Positions 1 to 10,901 of a DNA stretch of 64,000 bases are shown here, piece after piece. The notes under the pieces were generated by a model that had not been told where the DNA came from, ran no database searches, and saw only the letters and a list, made by a program, of their open reading frames with translations. A program made the position numbers and the translations under genes. Numbering within the stretch: the stretch's first letter is position 1; every line of letters starts with the position of its first letter. The stretch is from Desmodus rotundus (lineage: Eukaryota > Chordata > Mammalia > Chiroptera > Phyllostomidae): the NCBI RefSeq assembly GCF_022682495.2, contig NC_071393.1, positions 120,358,239 through 120,422,238 of the forward strand, read 5' to 3'.

Positions 1-243
1 AGCAAAATATAACCAGAGAAATTGAGATAAAGAACAAACTGACAGTGACCAGAGGGAAGGTGGGAGGGGATAACAAGGGAAAAGGGGGAAGTGTCATTAC
101 AGAACATGTATAAAGGACACATGGACAAAGCCAAAGAGGGGTAGGAATGAGGATGGGAGGTGGGGATGATTGGGGTGAGGGGAAGTGGTGGTGGGGGGAA
201 ATGGGGACAACCATATTTGAACAATAAAAAAGAGAGAGAAAAA
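1..243 (+). mobile_element. L1 LINE 3' end (bat-type 3' UTR), truncated by window edge
   Basis: The segment has the purine-rich, G-rich character of a young bat L1 3' UTR: a 'tataaaggacacatggacaa' core at about 109-128, then long GGGAGG/GGGGTG runs, then an A-rich end with an AATAAA signal near 222. The same core recurs at about 9631 in another insertion. The coding part would lie to the left, outside the window. There is no ORF2 here, so it is only the tail of an element. The family assignment is from pattern recognition. Confidence 0.8.
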
Positions 244-454
244 TATGAAAAACAATTTAAAATTAAAATCATTCTTGGCTCCACCTGTGTTTGAGTGTCC
301 TACATGGTGGTTTTTTTAACTTAAAACAATTATGAAGAGCGATTCATGATTAAATCCCTATTCTCAAATTAACTATGGATAATTGAATGAACAGTTCCAC
401 GTAAATTCAAAAATGCATGTTAGTAGGAATATAGTTCTCTGTCTTTATCCCTAT

Positions 455-552
455 TCTTTAAATTTTTTAATATTTTCAACTACAGTTGTCATATAATGTC
501 ATATTAGTTTCACATGTGCAGCATAGGAGTTAGACATTTATATAATTCACCT
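455..552 (-). mobile_element. Old L1 3'-end fragment
   Basis: An AT-rich stretch (tacagttgtcatataatgtc and the following 60 bases) resembles the antisense 3' end of old laurasiatherian L1s, in which a 'ttgatatacaatattatatt' type of block is followed by 'agacatttatata'. It is short and strongly diverged, so the subfamily is not assignable. Confidence 0.45.
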
Positions 553-559
553 CTCTTCT

Positions 560-3500
560 TGAGATTCTTGCCAATTGTAATTTGTTTATGTGCTAAGGAC
601 CATCACTGGTCTTTTATTAAAACACAAGTAAACTTCAGGATTATTTTTAAGACTGTCAGTCAGTTATTAGTGTTTATGTACTTACTATAAATATGTTTAT
701 GTGATTATACCTTGGAGATAGATGAGATTTGGGTGGATATAGAATACAGCATAGGTAAATTTTAATGTGTGTTATAAAAAGTATAAATAGTTTTAAAGCA
801 AGGGAATGCCCAGAGAAGGTGGGAGAGGGTCTCTTGTGGATCCCATGTAATTAGGAGAATAATGTGAAGAACTTTGGTACTCAGTATAAGGAGAAATAGA
901 GTAGCCTGGAGTAAGAGAGATGCTCTAAAAAGGTTGGTAGGAGTCTCCAGCCTTCTTCTCATTTCTTCATAGTCTTAGAAGTGACATTTTTTGTCCCACA
1001 AGTGATCCTAGCTTGGCTGGTATTCCAGAAAGGCACTTAGCATTTCTAGTCTCTATCTCGACCTGTTACATGACAGTGTTAGACCAGATGACATGAGAAG
1101 TTGCTTTCTACTTAAACATTCCACAAACTCAGTCATCACAGAAAGGCACAGTTTTGCGTTCCAGATGAATGCATGGAGACATAAATACCAAAGCATCCTG
1201 TTCACATTGAATTCATGCAAACTGCAAAGAAACTGGAATTTCAAAGCTATGGTTGGAGGACATTAGAATAACATTATTCTGTTAAGATATCACCTCAATT
1301 AAAATGAGAAGTTACCATAAGCATGGAAAGAGCTGCAGATGAGTATTTTTGTTTGTTGTGAGAATCTTTGCTGGATTCCTTTGCTGCATTCTGGTCATGT
1401 GCCTACACTAAGAATCTGGTGAAAATCAAGATACTCTTGAGATACTCACATGTGTAAGAAAAAATTGGGGGAGAGCTTCATGGAGTCAGTAGTCACCCTT
1501 CATCCATCCCATACAAATGATCTATTATAATGGTTTCAGGATATTTGTATCACCAGAAAATGCATCTCCGTCAGAATCACGCACAATGCTATACAGACAA
1601 ATTGGGAAGATAAGAAAACAAAAGAAATTTTATCTCTAATTAATACTGACATCCTCACTTACTTTTTTCCTGGAAATTTGACAACTACAGGAGAGGGAAA
1701 TTCTTAAGGCTCCGAAAGCACTGCTTAGAGGCACCAACACTGACTTTTAATTCAGTTTCTTCATTTGCACTTGAAATTCACTGTGAACCTCTTTAGGGAC
1801 AGAAGGGATTTTGTGCCCGTTTTCATTTACAGAAGTGTGCGTCACACACCAGAATGTCGCAATGAGCCGGGAGGCTTTCTTTTGTTGGAGGAGAGTGATG
1901 ACGAGGGTCTTCTAGATGTGGGATACCAGTTCCACAGTTTTCTCAAGTCAGCTTCAGAAATACCTTTGACTTAAGTAACTGAAAAATCAGTCTTTGGAAG
2001 GAGTTTCTTGGCTAAATTATAGTCTTAAAGTAGGAAGTCTTTTTTTTTTTAATGAAAGAATAAAAGGAAGTTGGAAAACCTATTTGCAGAGATACAATGT
2101 GTCTATACACAGTAGCTCTTTATTTTTGAGGAAGGCTTTTAGAAAAAGGATACTGAGTACTCTGATGCCCTATTTTCTTATCACATACAACAAATGGTAA
2201 ACGTTCTCCTCCTTATCTTTCTCTCAATCAAGTCCAAAGTGACTCTGTGCCTGACGTAGGAGGTTGTTAAGAAAGCAGTAGAATGATGAGGATGTAGGCA
2301 ATTGAATCGGACAGGTCTTGATTAGAATGTTAGTTGCTCCATCATCAGCTTGTGCCATTATCACTCCTAGATTCAGAGAAGAGGGTGCTGCCCTGGGCAC
2401 CTCATATCCATAACGTACAAACTACCTGTACAAAAGAAGCCCTGCTTGTCTCTGTCCCTTGGGATTCTGCACTTGGCACTGACAGCACTCACCCTCAATG
2501 CCTGTTCTCATGAGAAACACAATTCTGGGCCCAGAGAAATGCTTCTCACACCTCTTGTCTTCTCCTCAAAAAGAAAGTCACCTCCATTTGAACACCATAA
2601 AGATTTGCTCGTTGTGCCACTGGGGACCACAAAGAACACTGCTTCGGAGGGAAGGGAGGACTGGAGCTGCAGCAGAAGCGGTTAGATAAAAGACAAATTA
2701 ATTAACTTGTCAAAACTTCCTCACAGATAGCACAAATGCAATAAATTCTCACATAATGAAGTGTCATTTCCAAGTTGTATGGGAACAAACGGCTCCAAAG
2801 GCATTCACTAATTAGAGCGGTGTCTGCAGCAGCTCTGAGGAACATTTTGTAATATTAAACATTAAACATTCATATGAGATTCAATTGACAAATACATGTG
2901 TGCATGTTGAGATGTAACATGTGGGAAATATAATGCCATTTCTCCACAGTGATGTTTAACTGGGTATGGGACACTAGTCCTGAGAATGGTTTTACTTTTA
3001 TAAAAGATTTTAATGAGACTTCATTAAATTTCAAAAACTAAAATAGAGTTTTATTTAAATTATTTTAATATTCTTTAAATATATTTTGTATTTGGCTTTT
3101 TAAATTTAATAATTTAAAATATTTGAGAAGAAAGTAAATTTTTAAAAGACTACTTTGATACAATGTTTGATCCTTTACATTTATTTTATGGTTTTGATTA
3201 AATATACTTGATATACAATATTTGCATATTGATAAAATACATTCAAATGTTAAGTAATTTCAATATAATTATGCTTTATTTTTTAATCCCTTAGGATTAC
3301 CACAATCAATAGATGAAAAATTATATGAAAAATCTTGTTTTTCATAACAATTATTATGATGAAATGCAGATACTTTTCAAGAAATATAGATAATAATAAT
3401 TACTTATTTTTAATAGAATGCCCAAATATATGCAATAATGTTTCAATTTAATCCCTTTTAATATTTTGTCAACTTTTGGTGATTTAAAAACATAGCTTTA

Positions 3501-3690
3501 TGCATGATTTTCAATTTTGTATTTATGAAAGTACATGTGCCAAGGTAGCAGGACAGGATACATATTTTTACCACTGTGATGGCTTGAATTATAACTATTA
3601 ACTCTGTCACCAGGTAGCACGAAGCCCTTTCTTCACACCCTTCTCCAGGCCCTGCAATTTCTACGACTGGGTCTAAATAAATGCTCTTCA
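560..3690. other. Unassigned AT-rich DNA, no gene seen
   Basis: No convincing exon, RNA gene or recognisable repeat. Open frames here are under 80 codons and look accidental. 3000-3470 is extremely AT-rich. A block at 3004-3047 has a diverged echo at 4011-4057 (see findings). Confidence 0.6.
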
Positions 3691-3697
3691 CAATTCA

Positions 3698-3815
3698 GTC
3701 TCTTGGGGATTTAATGTTTTTCACCTGTAAAATCAGAAGCATAACAGTTGCCAAGAGGGTTGGTGAAGATGAGATGAAATAAATCCACAGCACCCTTAGC
3801 ACAGTGAACGATGGT
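3698..3815 (+). mobile_element. MIR SINE fragment
   Basis: The order of motifs fits the 3' half of MIR: a 'ttcacctgtaaaatcagaag' segment (consensus: cctcatctgtaaaatgggg), a 'gagggttggtgaagatgag' segment, and 'cacccttagcacagtg' as the end block. It is diverged, as expected for a MIR over 100 million years old. Confidence 0.6.
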
Positions 3816-5170
3816 GAGAGTTGAGTGCCGGGAAGAGGTCAGCTATGGTGGAAGCTCAATTCTGGTATTTACCATTTCCAAAGTGAAGTAACGTCTAACC
3901 AGTGTCTGATACAGCATGTCTAATTACATATTATGTAACAAGCATTTCATCATGTTACAGAGCCACTTAAATGTATTGAACTCTAGAAGTACACTGGATT
4001 GTATTTGTATAAAAATATTTAATGAGATGTTATTAAGTTTTAAAAACTAAAATGAACATTTCAACTTTAATTAAGTTTGATAACACTTCCTGAGATGATG
4101 GTAATGATAAAATCAAAGATACCCATACAGCCCTCGGAACAGTAAGGGCCTGAAAAATGCTGAAAACTCAGTTATGGAGTTTATCATTTGCTTACATGGA
4201 GTAACTTCTAACTAACCTATGATAGAACATTGTCCTGGAAATAAATGCCCTGATCCAAATTAACATTTTTGTTTTTTTTCTTTTGCACAAATAATAATAT
4301 TAAAATATGTTTTGAAAAGGTTCAGCTGCTATAGAACATGGCTATTTAAAAATCAGCACTTTGCTATTCTTTCCTTCTTTACAAGCAAGAGCCTGTGTGT
4401 TGATCTTGGTCTCAGGTATAATGTAGTTTTCTTTTGGAGGGGCTTGTTTGGCTCCTTTGGTCCTCTTCTTTTCTCTTTTCCATTTTACCGTTTACTATAG
4501 AGTTACCACTTTTAAACTGCCCAGCATAGAACTAAGTGTAGGACTTTAAGAAATACTAATTTTTGAGTACTCCGTACTTTTATTTTGTTGAAAATTTTTC
4601 TTTGAGTTGGTTAAAAAAGAAAGAAAAAAAAATGATACCCTCTATGGGTCCTTAAACTGTTAGTCCTCTATCAGGTCATTCCATGGATTTCTGGTCATGA
4701 AATTGATAGTTCTTATATTAATTATGGGGTCTTATTGACTTAAAAAAATCAAAATAGAAATCATAAGACTAAAACAGAGCTGAGAAACTAAAACAATGTA
4801 AAGGCAAGCAATTCAAAATAAAAGTAAGTAGAAAACAAAGCATCATGATACCCATGCCTTAACTTACAAACAAAATAATTTCAATAACTATAGGTCTTGA
4901 AAAATATTACTGTTGTAAACTCATCTTATATGATCTAAATGGTGTGACGGGAGCAATGGACACATCTCCTTTAAGGGAATTGTGCGGGTAGATGTAGTGC
5001 TTCATTAACAATGCAAGTTGAATCTAAAAATAAGATTTACAATTCCAATTTATGTCAGAATTTGACCAGGAAGCCTCCCTAACACTCTCACTAATATACC
5101 CAATCTGGGCCCAAATCTCTTATCATCTGAACAGCCCCAATCCATTTAACTTCCAATTCTTTCCCCCCTG
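3816..5170. other. Unassigned AT-rich DNA with weak local repeats
   Basis: No gene is visible. 3866-3925 and 4168-4230 resemble one another (both have a CTCA-TT-TGG core followed by 'agtaac.tctaac'), suggesting an old local duplication or two copies of an unrecognised repeat. A tract at 4619-4632 is A-rich. Confidence 0.5.
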
Positions 5171-5179
5171 CTGCCATTG

Positions 5180-5735
5180 TCACTTTGAGAAAGTACATAG
5201 AATGTCCCCACAGCCTTCCATGACTTCTCATACCCTTATTCTGATGTTTAAGATCGTACAAAATATAGTCCCATCACATTTATTATATTGCTTTTATCTT
5301 CTATGTAGGCATCCAAAGATTAAAACAAACTGTACCTTTTTTTTTTTTGAACACCTGAACATACTGAGTCATTTTGCTTTTGGTTTCTGCCTGGAATGAC
5401 AGCCTGCCACCTACTTCCTGCAGGTGAAATCCAACCTATTCCTCCAGGTTCATCTTTCTTAGCTCCCCCATCACTAGCTGAACTAATCCTCCTTTAAACC
5501 ATTCCACCTCCATCCCAAAGCACTTTCTAATGCTTATAAATACGTTTAATATTTTATGTTGAGTATTAGATTTTGTTTGTTTATTTTCTGGGTTTTGTTT
5601 TTCATGGGTGAGCTACATTTGTAAATTTACTCACTGGAGTGTTTCTACTTCAAAGCAGAAGTTGGGCTTTATTCATCTTTAGAACAATGGTAGCTCTATA
5701 AATCTGTTGAATTAAAAATTTATACTGACTCCTTT
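5180..5735 (+). mobile_element. L2 LINE 3' region
   Basis: The pyrimidine-rich run, the 'ccttccatgacttctcatac' block near 5213, 'tgaaatccaacctattcctcc' near 5425 and the end 'agaacaatggtagctctataa...tctgttgaatt' match the usual order of L2 3' sequence (cost-of-clinical type text replaced by 'ccttcctgacc' blocks, then the 'ataaatgtttgttgaat' end). It is old and diverged and has no ORF. Confidence 0.55.
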
Positions 5736-5739
5736 TCTA

Positions 5740-6740
5740 GGTGAAGGCATTCCTAGAAGTATGTGAATTTTGGAGTTGAGGAAAAAATCAAAACAAGAGC
5801 TAAGGCATGCTGGCTTAGTTCAATAATTTAATTCCTAGTGTAGAAACATGCTTCAGGTTACTGCCCAAATTGTCTGCTGTGGTCTTAATACAAGGAACTA
5901 CCCAATGGGTTTCTGTTTGATTTCTGCAATCAGGAAAAAGTCACTGCAGGTGTATCTATCTGTTTACTATTCTTCTTTCCCTAACATTGTAAGCACCTAC
6001 TATGTGCTAGGTTCAGCCAAAGAAAAATAAGAGAAAGTCACATATTTTGGTGTATATTTACTTTTGATACAAAACAAAACCCAAATTCCTTTCCAAATGG
6101 TAGGATCTACTTCTTAACTCTGATACTCAAAACCATCTATTCCTTTCATTCTCTTTTATCCTCAAATGTCTTGTTTTCACTATTGAAATCTATAAATTGC
6201 TCCAAGTACCTGCATATAGGTGAAGGACAAATAGTGAATATTAATGAATATATCTGCTAATCATCTAAATGTTTCAAAAGAACCACAGATCATATCAACA
6301 CCTACAAAAAGCACTCTGATCTGTGTCTTCATTAGGAAATATTAATAAATAAGATCATCTCAAATTTCTTTCTTTCTTACTGCTATGAAATATCAAGAAC
6401 TTGAGCACTGAGCACATTTACTCATTCATGGTCCCATAGGACAAATTGCCTCAAATGAGATTCTGATATCCCAGACACCTTGGCCTAACTCCAAAGAGAG
6501 TAATTGCATTCAGTCTACCTGAAAGTCCCAGTGCAGTGAGAAGTGAACTGTTATGCAGTATCATCATAGAGCAATAAAATAGCTGTCCACTTACGTCTTC
6601 TTGCTCCCACTTTGAGCAATTAGAATGGCTCTGTACAAAATTCTTTGAATAAGAACTTGGACAGATAAGACCTAGAGAAAGATTCCTTCCAATTTCTCCA
6701 ATACCTGGGAATTCTGATGCCAAGAAAATTTATGGACAAG
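5740..6740. other. Unassigned DNA, no gene seen
   Basis: No recognisable gene or repeat apart from a possible L2-like end near 5985-6010 ('aagcacctactatgtgctag'). Confidence 0.5.
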
Positions 6741-6744
6741 GTTA

Positions 6745-7420
6745 TACAAGGTCCGTCTGGAATAAGTCCAGCCACTGTTAATATAATGAGAACAATTTGA
6801 GTGGCATTGATGTAACCTGGCAGCCTAGGAGAGTGGACTCTAATGCATATTCATGAACAATGATGATTTCACTCTAGTAGTCACTGATGCCATTGATGGG
6901 GGAGGTAGATGCCATTGAGTGAGTATGTGTACTGTGAAGCTGTCACATTCAAAATGACTGAGTGAGTAGAGCAATGAATCTGCATCAAATTTTGCATTAA
7001 GCTTGAGCATTCCTCCACGGAAACTATTTAGATTATTCAGAAGGCCAGTTATGGGCAACTGGTGATTGGCAGCTTCATTACAACAATGTATCACTCATGC
7101 GTCATGTCTCCTGCAGAGTTTTCTGATGAAACATCAAATCACCCAGGTGACTTAACTCCCCTACAGACCAGATTTGGCATCTGGCAACTTCTGGCTCTTC
7201 CCAAAACTGAAATCACCTTTGAAGAGGAAGAGATTTCAGATTGTCAATGACATTCAGGAAAATACATTGGGGCAGCTGATAGCAATTGAGATAACTGTGT
7301 GAAATCCCAAGGTGCCTACTGAGACATCATTTTCCAATGTACAATGGTTCTTGTATCTTCTTCAATAAATGTCTCTATTTTTCATATTACATGGCTGATA
7401 CCTTCTGGACAGACCTCATA
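6745..7420 (+). mobile_element. Internally deleted mariner (copy 1 of 3)
   Basis: A 676-bp element is bounded by TA dinucleotides at 6743-6744 and 7421-7422. Its terminal inverted repeats are TACAAGGTCCGTCTGGA on the left and the complement of the same motif, ending CTCATA, on the right. Inside are the start of a mariner transposase (from about 6954) and its C-terminal end, joined directly near 7051-7080. The frame reading YRPDLASGNFWLFPKLK contains the last catalytic Asp (7171-7173) of the mariner DD34D triad and runs to a stop at 7300-7302. The first half of that frame has stops. A full mariner is about 1.3 kb, so roughly half is missing. Confidence 0.85.
7160..7302 (+). pseudogene. Mariner transposase C-terminal remnant
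   Basis: This is the catalytic C-terminus left inside the deleted mariner. The residues around 7162-7212 read as tyrosine, x, proline, aspartate, leucine, alanine and then a FWLFPKLK segment. This is the mariner hallmark that holds the third acidic catalytic residue. The frame continues 43 codons past the Asp to a TGA. Catalytic Asp residues 1 and 2 sit in the missing or mutated part, so no active enzyme can be made. A shifted-frame ORF across the same bases (7062-7250) is a shadow. Confidence 0.75.
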
Positions 7421-7616
7421 TAATCTCAACATTATAGAAAGCCTAGTTGCAACATGACATACACATGTTTAAAATCACCCTAGGAACTCATTTTTTATCA
7501 CTTTTATCAGCAAACAAGAAAAGTCAGTGTCATGTTCTACAAAGACATTCTAGCTTAGTTTATTCAACAACATTGAAAATGTACACCCCTGACATGCTCA
7601 GAAGAATGGCACTGCC

Positions 7617-9105
7617 AGATGAGGATTAGACTTCTGGTCAATACAGAGGCATAGGTAAACACGCCTTGCTTCCTTGCACAACTGTGGCAAAAATTACCAC
7701 TAGACTACAAAACAAATATCACCCAGAAAGGTCAGAAAATTGAGCTGTATGGGTGTCCAACAACCAAAGACTTAAAGAAGCCACCTGTATCCAGATGGGT
7801 GTGCTTTTCTACAATAGGCCACACTGCTGTGACAGGGAGTCAAAAAGCTCTACCTAATACACAGAAACAAATACAGGGAGGCTGCCAAAATGAGGAGACA
7901 AAGAAACATGACCCAAATTAAAGAACACAACAAACTCCACAAAAAGAATTAAACAAAATGGAGATAAGGAATCTATTAGGTACAGAGTTCAAAATACTGG
8001 TTATCAGGATTCTGAAAGAACTCACTGGGTACTTCAACAGCACAAAAAATATCCAGGCAGTAATTAAGTTACATTTAGTGAAATAAAGAAAAATCTATAG
8101 GGACCCAACAGTGGGTGGAGATGAAGCCAAGATTTAGAATGCAAGGGAAAAAAAATTCAATCAGAACAACAGGAAGAAAAAAGAATTCAAAGAAATGAGG
8201 CTAGGCAAAGGAGCCTCTGAGACATCTTCAAATATTCCAACATCTGAATTGTAGGGGTGCCTGAAAGAGAAGAGGAAGGGCAAGAAATTGAAAACTTACT
8301 TGAAAAAATAAGGAAAGAAAACTGCCCTAATTTGGTGAAAGAAATAGACATGCAATTCCAGGAAGCACAGAGTCCCAAACAAGATGGACCCAAAGAGGAT
8401 CACACCAAGACACATCATTATTAAAATGCCAAAGGTTAAAGATAAAGAATCTTAAAAGCAGCAAGAGAAAAGCAGAGAGTTACCTACAAAGGAGTTCCCA
8501 CAAGACTGTCAGCTGATTTCTCAAAAGAAACTTCTACAGGTTCTAGAAGGGACTGTCAAGAAGTATTGAAAGTGATGAAAAGCAAGGACTTACAACCTAG
8601 ATTACTCTATCCAGCAAAGCTAACATTTAGAATTGAAGGGCAGATAAAGTGCTTCCCAAACAAGGTAAAACTAATGGAGTTCATCATCATCAAGCCATTA
8701 TATGAAATGTTAAAGGGAATTATATAAGAAAAAGAGGATTAAACTACAAACATTAAATGACAATAAATTCACAACTATCAACAACTCTAAAAACCAAACT
8801 AAGCAAAGAAGCAGAACAGAAACAGAATCATAGATACGGGTATTATTTGGAGTGTTGTCAGATGCAAGGGGGAAAGGGGAGAATGGAGGAAAGGTGCAGG
8901 GATTAAGAAGTGAAAAATGGTAGGTACAAAATAGATAGGGGTAAGTTAAGACCAGTATAGGAAATGGAAGCCAAAGAACTTATATGCATTACCCATGGAT
9001 CTGAACTAAGAGGGAGGATTACTGGAGGGAATGAAGGAACTGAGTGGAGGGGAACAAAGGGGGAAAAATTGATACAACTCTAATAACATAATTAATCAAA
9101 CATTT
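7617..9105 (+). mobile_element. HAL1 (half-L1) element, ORF1 without ORF2
   Basis: A 5' UTR of L1 type ('gccttgcttccttgcacaac' near 7663) is followed by ORF1 from the ATG at 7890, then a stop at 8725-8727. A G/A-rich 3' UTR follows at once (8728 to about 9105) and ends in A-rich sequence. The same ORF1 end and 3' UTR occur in the antisense element at 23037-25130, and the 3' UTR again at 60935-61345. There is no reverse-transcriptase region between ORF1 and the 3' UTR, which is the definition of HAL1. It must have depended on L1 machinery supplied by other copies. Confidence 0.8.
7890..8727 (+). pseudogene. HAL1 ORF1 relic (RNA-binding ORF1p-like)
   Basis: L1-type ORF1 proteins are trimeric RNA-binding chaperones with a coiled coil, an RRM and a C-terminal domain. 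The N-terminus starts at 7890 but hits a stop about 20 codons in. Further stops and frameshifts break the middle. The last 80 codons are open: they begin with an RLSADFSKE segment (about 8506), include MKSKDLQPRLLYPAKL and FRIEGQIKCFP, and stop at 8725. The same blocks appear in the protein encoded at 23444-23923 on the other strand, which supports the reading. It is dead as a gene. Confidence 0.8.
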
Positions 9106-9479
9106 TTTACTAATTTACACCCCTTTGATGGAGCACTTTTCTTCATATTATTCTTTAACCAATGATCCTAAACACAGTGCATGAGCTACTATGATGCCTC
9201 TTGTAGCTAATTCTTAATAGCATCATAGTTTCTTTTCAATTTTTCTTGCTTTTAGACCAGGATAAGTTTTTTTAATTCCTATAATTATAAAACAATTGTA
9301 ATTTATTGTTAGATCACTGTTAAACTACTATTGAGGAAACTCTAACACCTTCCCTAATTTATAAACATTTATTTTCTTTTTTTAAAAGATGCACATAAAA
9401 TTGGCCAAGTCTTTGACTAGGCTTATGGATGAAAGATCAAGGGAAAATGAAAGAACATCTCTCAAAAAGAATAATTAAT

Positions 9480-9860
9480 AATTGCTAGCATTTATAGGGG
9501 AACTCACCATGTGCCAGATACTTCTGTGTTAAAGATGTGTACAATCTCATTTAATTGTGCAGTAGCCCTATGATATAGGTGGCTTAGTGCACTCACTTCA
9601 ATTGTAAGAACAAGAATTTACAGGAACTACTATAAAGGACACATGGACAAAATCAAGGGGGAGGGTGCAGGCAGGGGAGAGAGGTGGGTTTGGCTGGGGT
9701 GGGGTGGAGGGATGGGGAGAAACTGCAGACAACTGTAATTGAATAACAAAATATTTTTTAAAAAGAACAAGAATCTATAAATAAATAATTTGCTTAAAAT
9801 CACAGGCAGAAATGGCAGAATCAGATTTTATGTCAGGCACTCTAACCCCAGTTCCATAGT
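9480..9860 (-). mobile_element. MIR SINE, antisense, split by an L1 insertion
   Basis: The left part reads as antisense MIR ('accatgtgccagatacttctg', 'ctcatttaattgtgcagtag', 'ccctatgatataggt'). After an inserted L1 tail it resumes with 'aaataatttgcttaaaatcac' and 'aggcagaaatggcagaatcag', matching the usual 'agtaacttgcccaaggtcac' and 'agtggcagagc' blocks. The split is explained by the insertion at 9621-9762. Confidence 0.7.
9606..9777 (+). mobile_element. Short L1 3'-end insertion with target-site duplication
   Basis: A 142-bp L1 tail ('tataaaggacacatggacaa' core at about 9631) lies between direct repeats: AAGAACAAGAATTTA at 9606-9620 and AAGAACAAGAATCTA at 9763-9777, with one mismatch. It has the G-rich 3' UTR and an A-rich end, so it is a heavily 5'-truncated L1 that integrated into the MIR by target-primed reverse transcription. 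Confidence 0.85.
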
Positions 9861-10001
9861 ATAGATGTTTGGGAAATTTCAAACATAACAGTAACTTAGA
9901 ATAAAAACAAAATTTATGGCATACTGACAGAAACTAAACAAATCACTCAAGTCATTTGCAAATGAAATTGGAATTAAACTTCAATCTAATTTGGGGGGGT
10001 T

Positions 10002-10216
10002 TGTTTTAATATATTTTTGATTTTAGAGAAAGAGGAAGGGAGAGAGAAAGAAAAACATCAATGTGAGAGGGAAATAATGATTGGTTGTCTCCCACATGTG
10101 CCCCAACCAGGAACTGAACTTGCAACCTATGTAGGTTGCCCTGACTGGGAATCAAACCCGTAACATTCTGGTGTATGGGACGGCATTCCAACCAACTGGA
10201 CCACACCAGCAGGGGC
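10002..10216 (-). mobile_element. VES-type SINE (bat tRNA-derived)
   Basis: Read on the minus strand it starts with GCCCCTGCTGGTGTGGTCCA at 10216, the tRNA-like head, followed by a box-B-like GGGTTTGATTCCCAGTCAGG segment near 10150. The body then passes through 'acatgtgggagacaaccaat' and a CTTTCTCTCTCCC tail to an A-rich end. The SINE depends on L1 enzymes for movement and on Pol III for transcription. Target-site repeats are not clear. Confidence 0.85.
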
Positions 10217-10663
10217 AAATCTAAATTTTTAAATGAACAAAAGGACTAGTTACTTACATAAATAACAATCTCTGAACCAAGGTTCTAGGTATAAGGACAC
10301 TTGAGCAACTTTGCTTCCAGACAGCTTGATCAAGCAAAGACTATCTTAAACAATGCATTCAAATAATTTGTATTGTTTTGTGCTTAGCTTTGTACAAAAA
10401 GGAAAAAAGAAAAAGGGCAGAATTTATTAAAAAAATCTTTTTAGCATGAATTTTTTCATTACCCTAAAACAATCAGTAATATTGGAATAATACAACGAGA
10501 AGACTGACAGCACCCACTCATGCAAAAAAGATTCCTTTTGCTTTGCTGAGACTTTAAGCAAGCAAATGCAATCAAACACTTTTGTTTGAACCTTGTTGAA
10601 AATCTAATAAGTATATTGTTTGGGGATCATCTTGTTTTTGTTGTTGCTGATGCTGCTGTTTAT
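10217..10663. other. Unassigned DNA, no gene seen
   Basis: No recognised repeat or exon. Short A/T-rich runs only. Confidence 0.5.
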
Positions 10664-10901
10664 TAGTTCTCTGGAAATTTTCTTAAAGATTTTATTTATT
10701 TTTAGAGAGAGGGGAGGGGAAGGAGAAAGAAAGGGAGAGAAACATCAATGTGTGGCTGCCTCTCATGTGCCCCCTACTGGGGACCTGGTCTGCAACCCAG
10801 GCATGTGCCCTGATTGAGAATTGAACCGGCGACCCTTTGGTTTGAAGCCTGCGTTCAATTCACTGAGCTACACCAGCCAGGGCTAGTTCTCCAGAAAATT
10901 T
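10664..10901 (-). mobile_element. VES-type SINE with target-site duplication
   Basis: The SINE lies at about 10682-10883, antisense: the T-rich tail complement 'ttaaagattttatttatttt' is followed by 'agagaaacatcaatgtgtgg' and 'catgtgccccctactgggga', and it ends with the head complement 'acaccagccagggc'. Imperfect direct repeats, TAGTTCTCTGGAAATTT on the left and TAGTTCTCCAGAAAATTT on the right, flank it. Box B is readable near 10820-10835. Confidence 0.9.

Noticed and set aside
5052..5399. 115-codon plus-strand frame
   Set aside because: It overlaps L2 3' sequence and is rich in F/L/C/H from pyrimidine-rich DNA. No domain.
10140..10216. tRNA-like segments in the SINEs, as possible tRNA genes
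   Set aside because: The heads lack a complete cloverleaf with acceptor stem and anticodon arm, and they continue into the SINE body.
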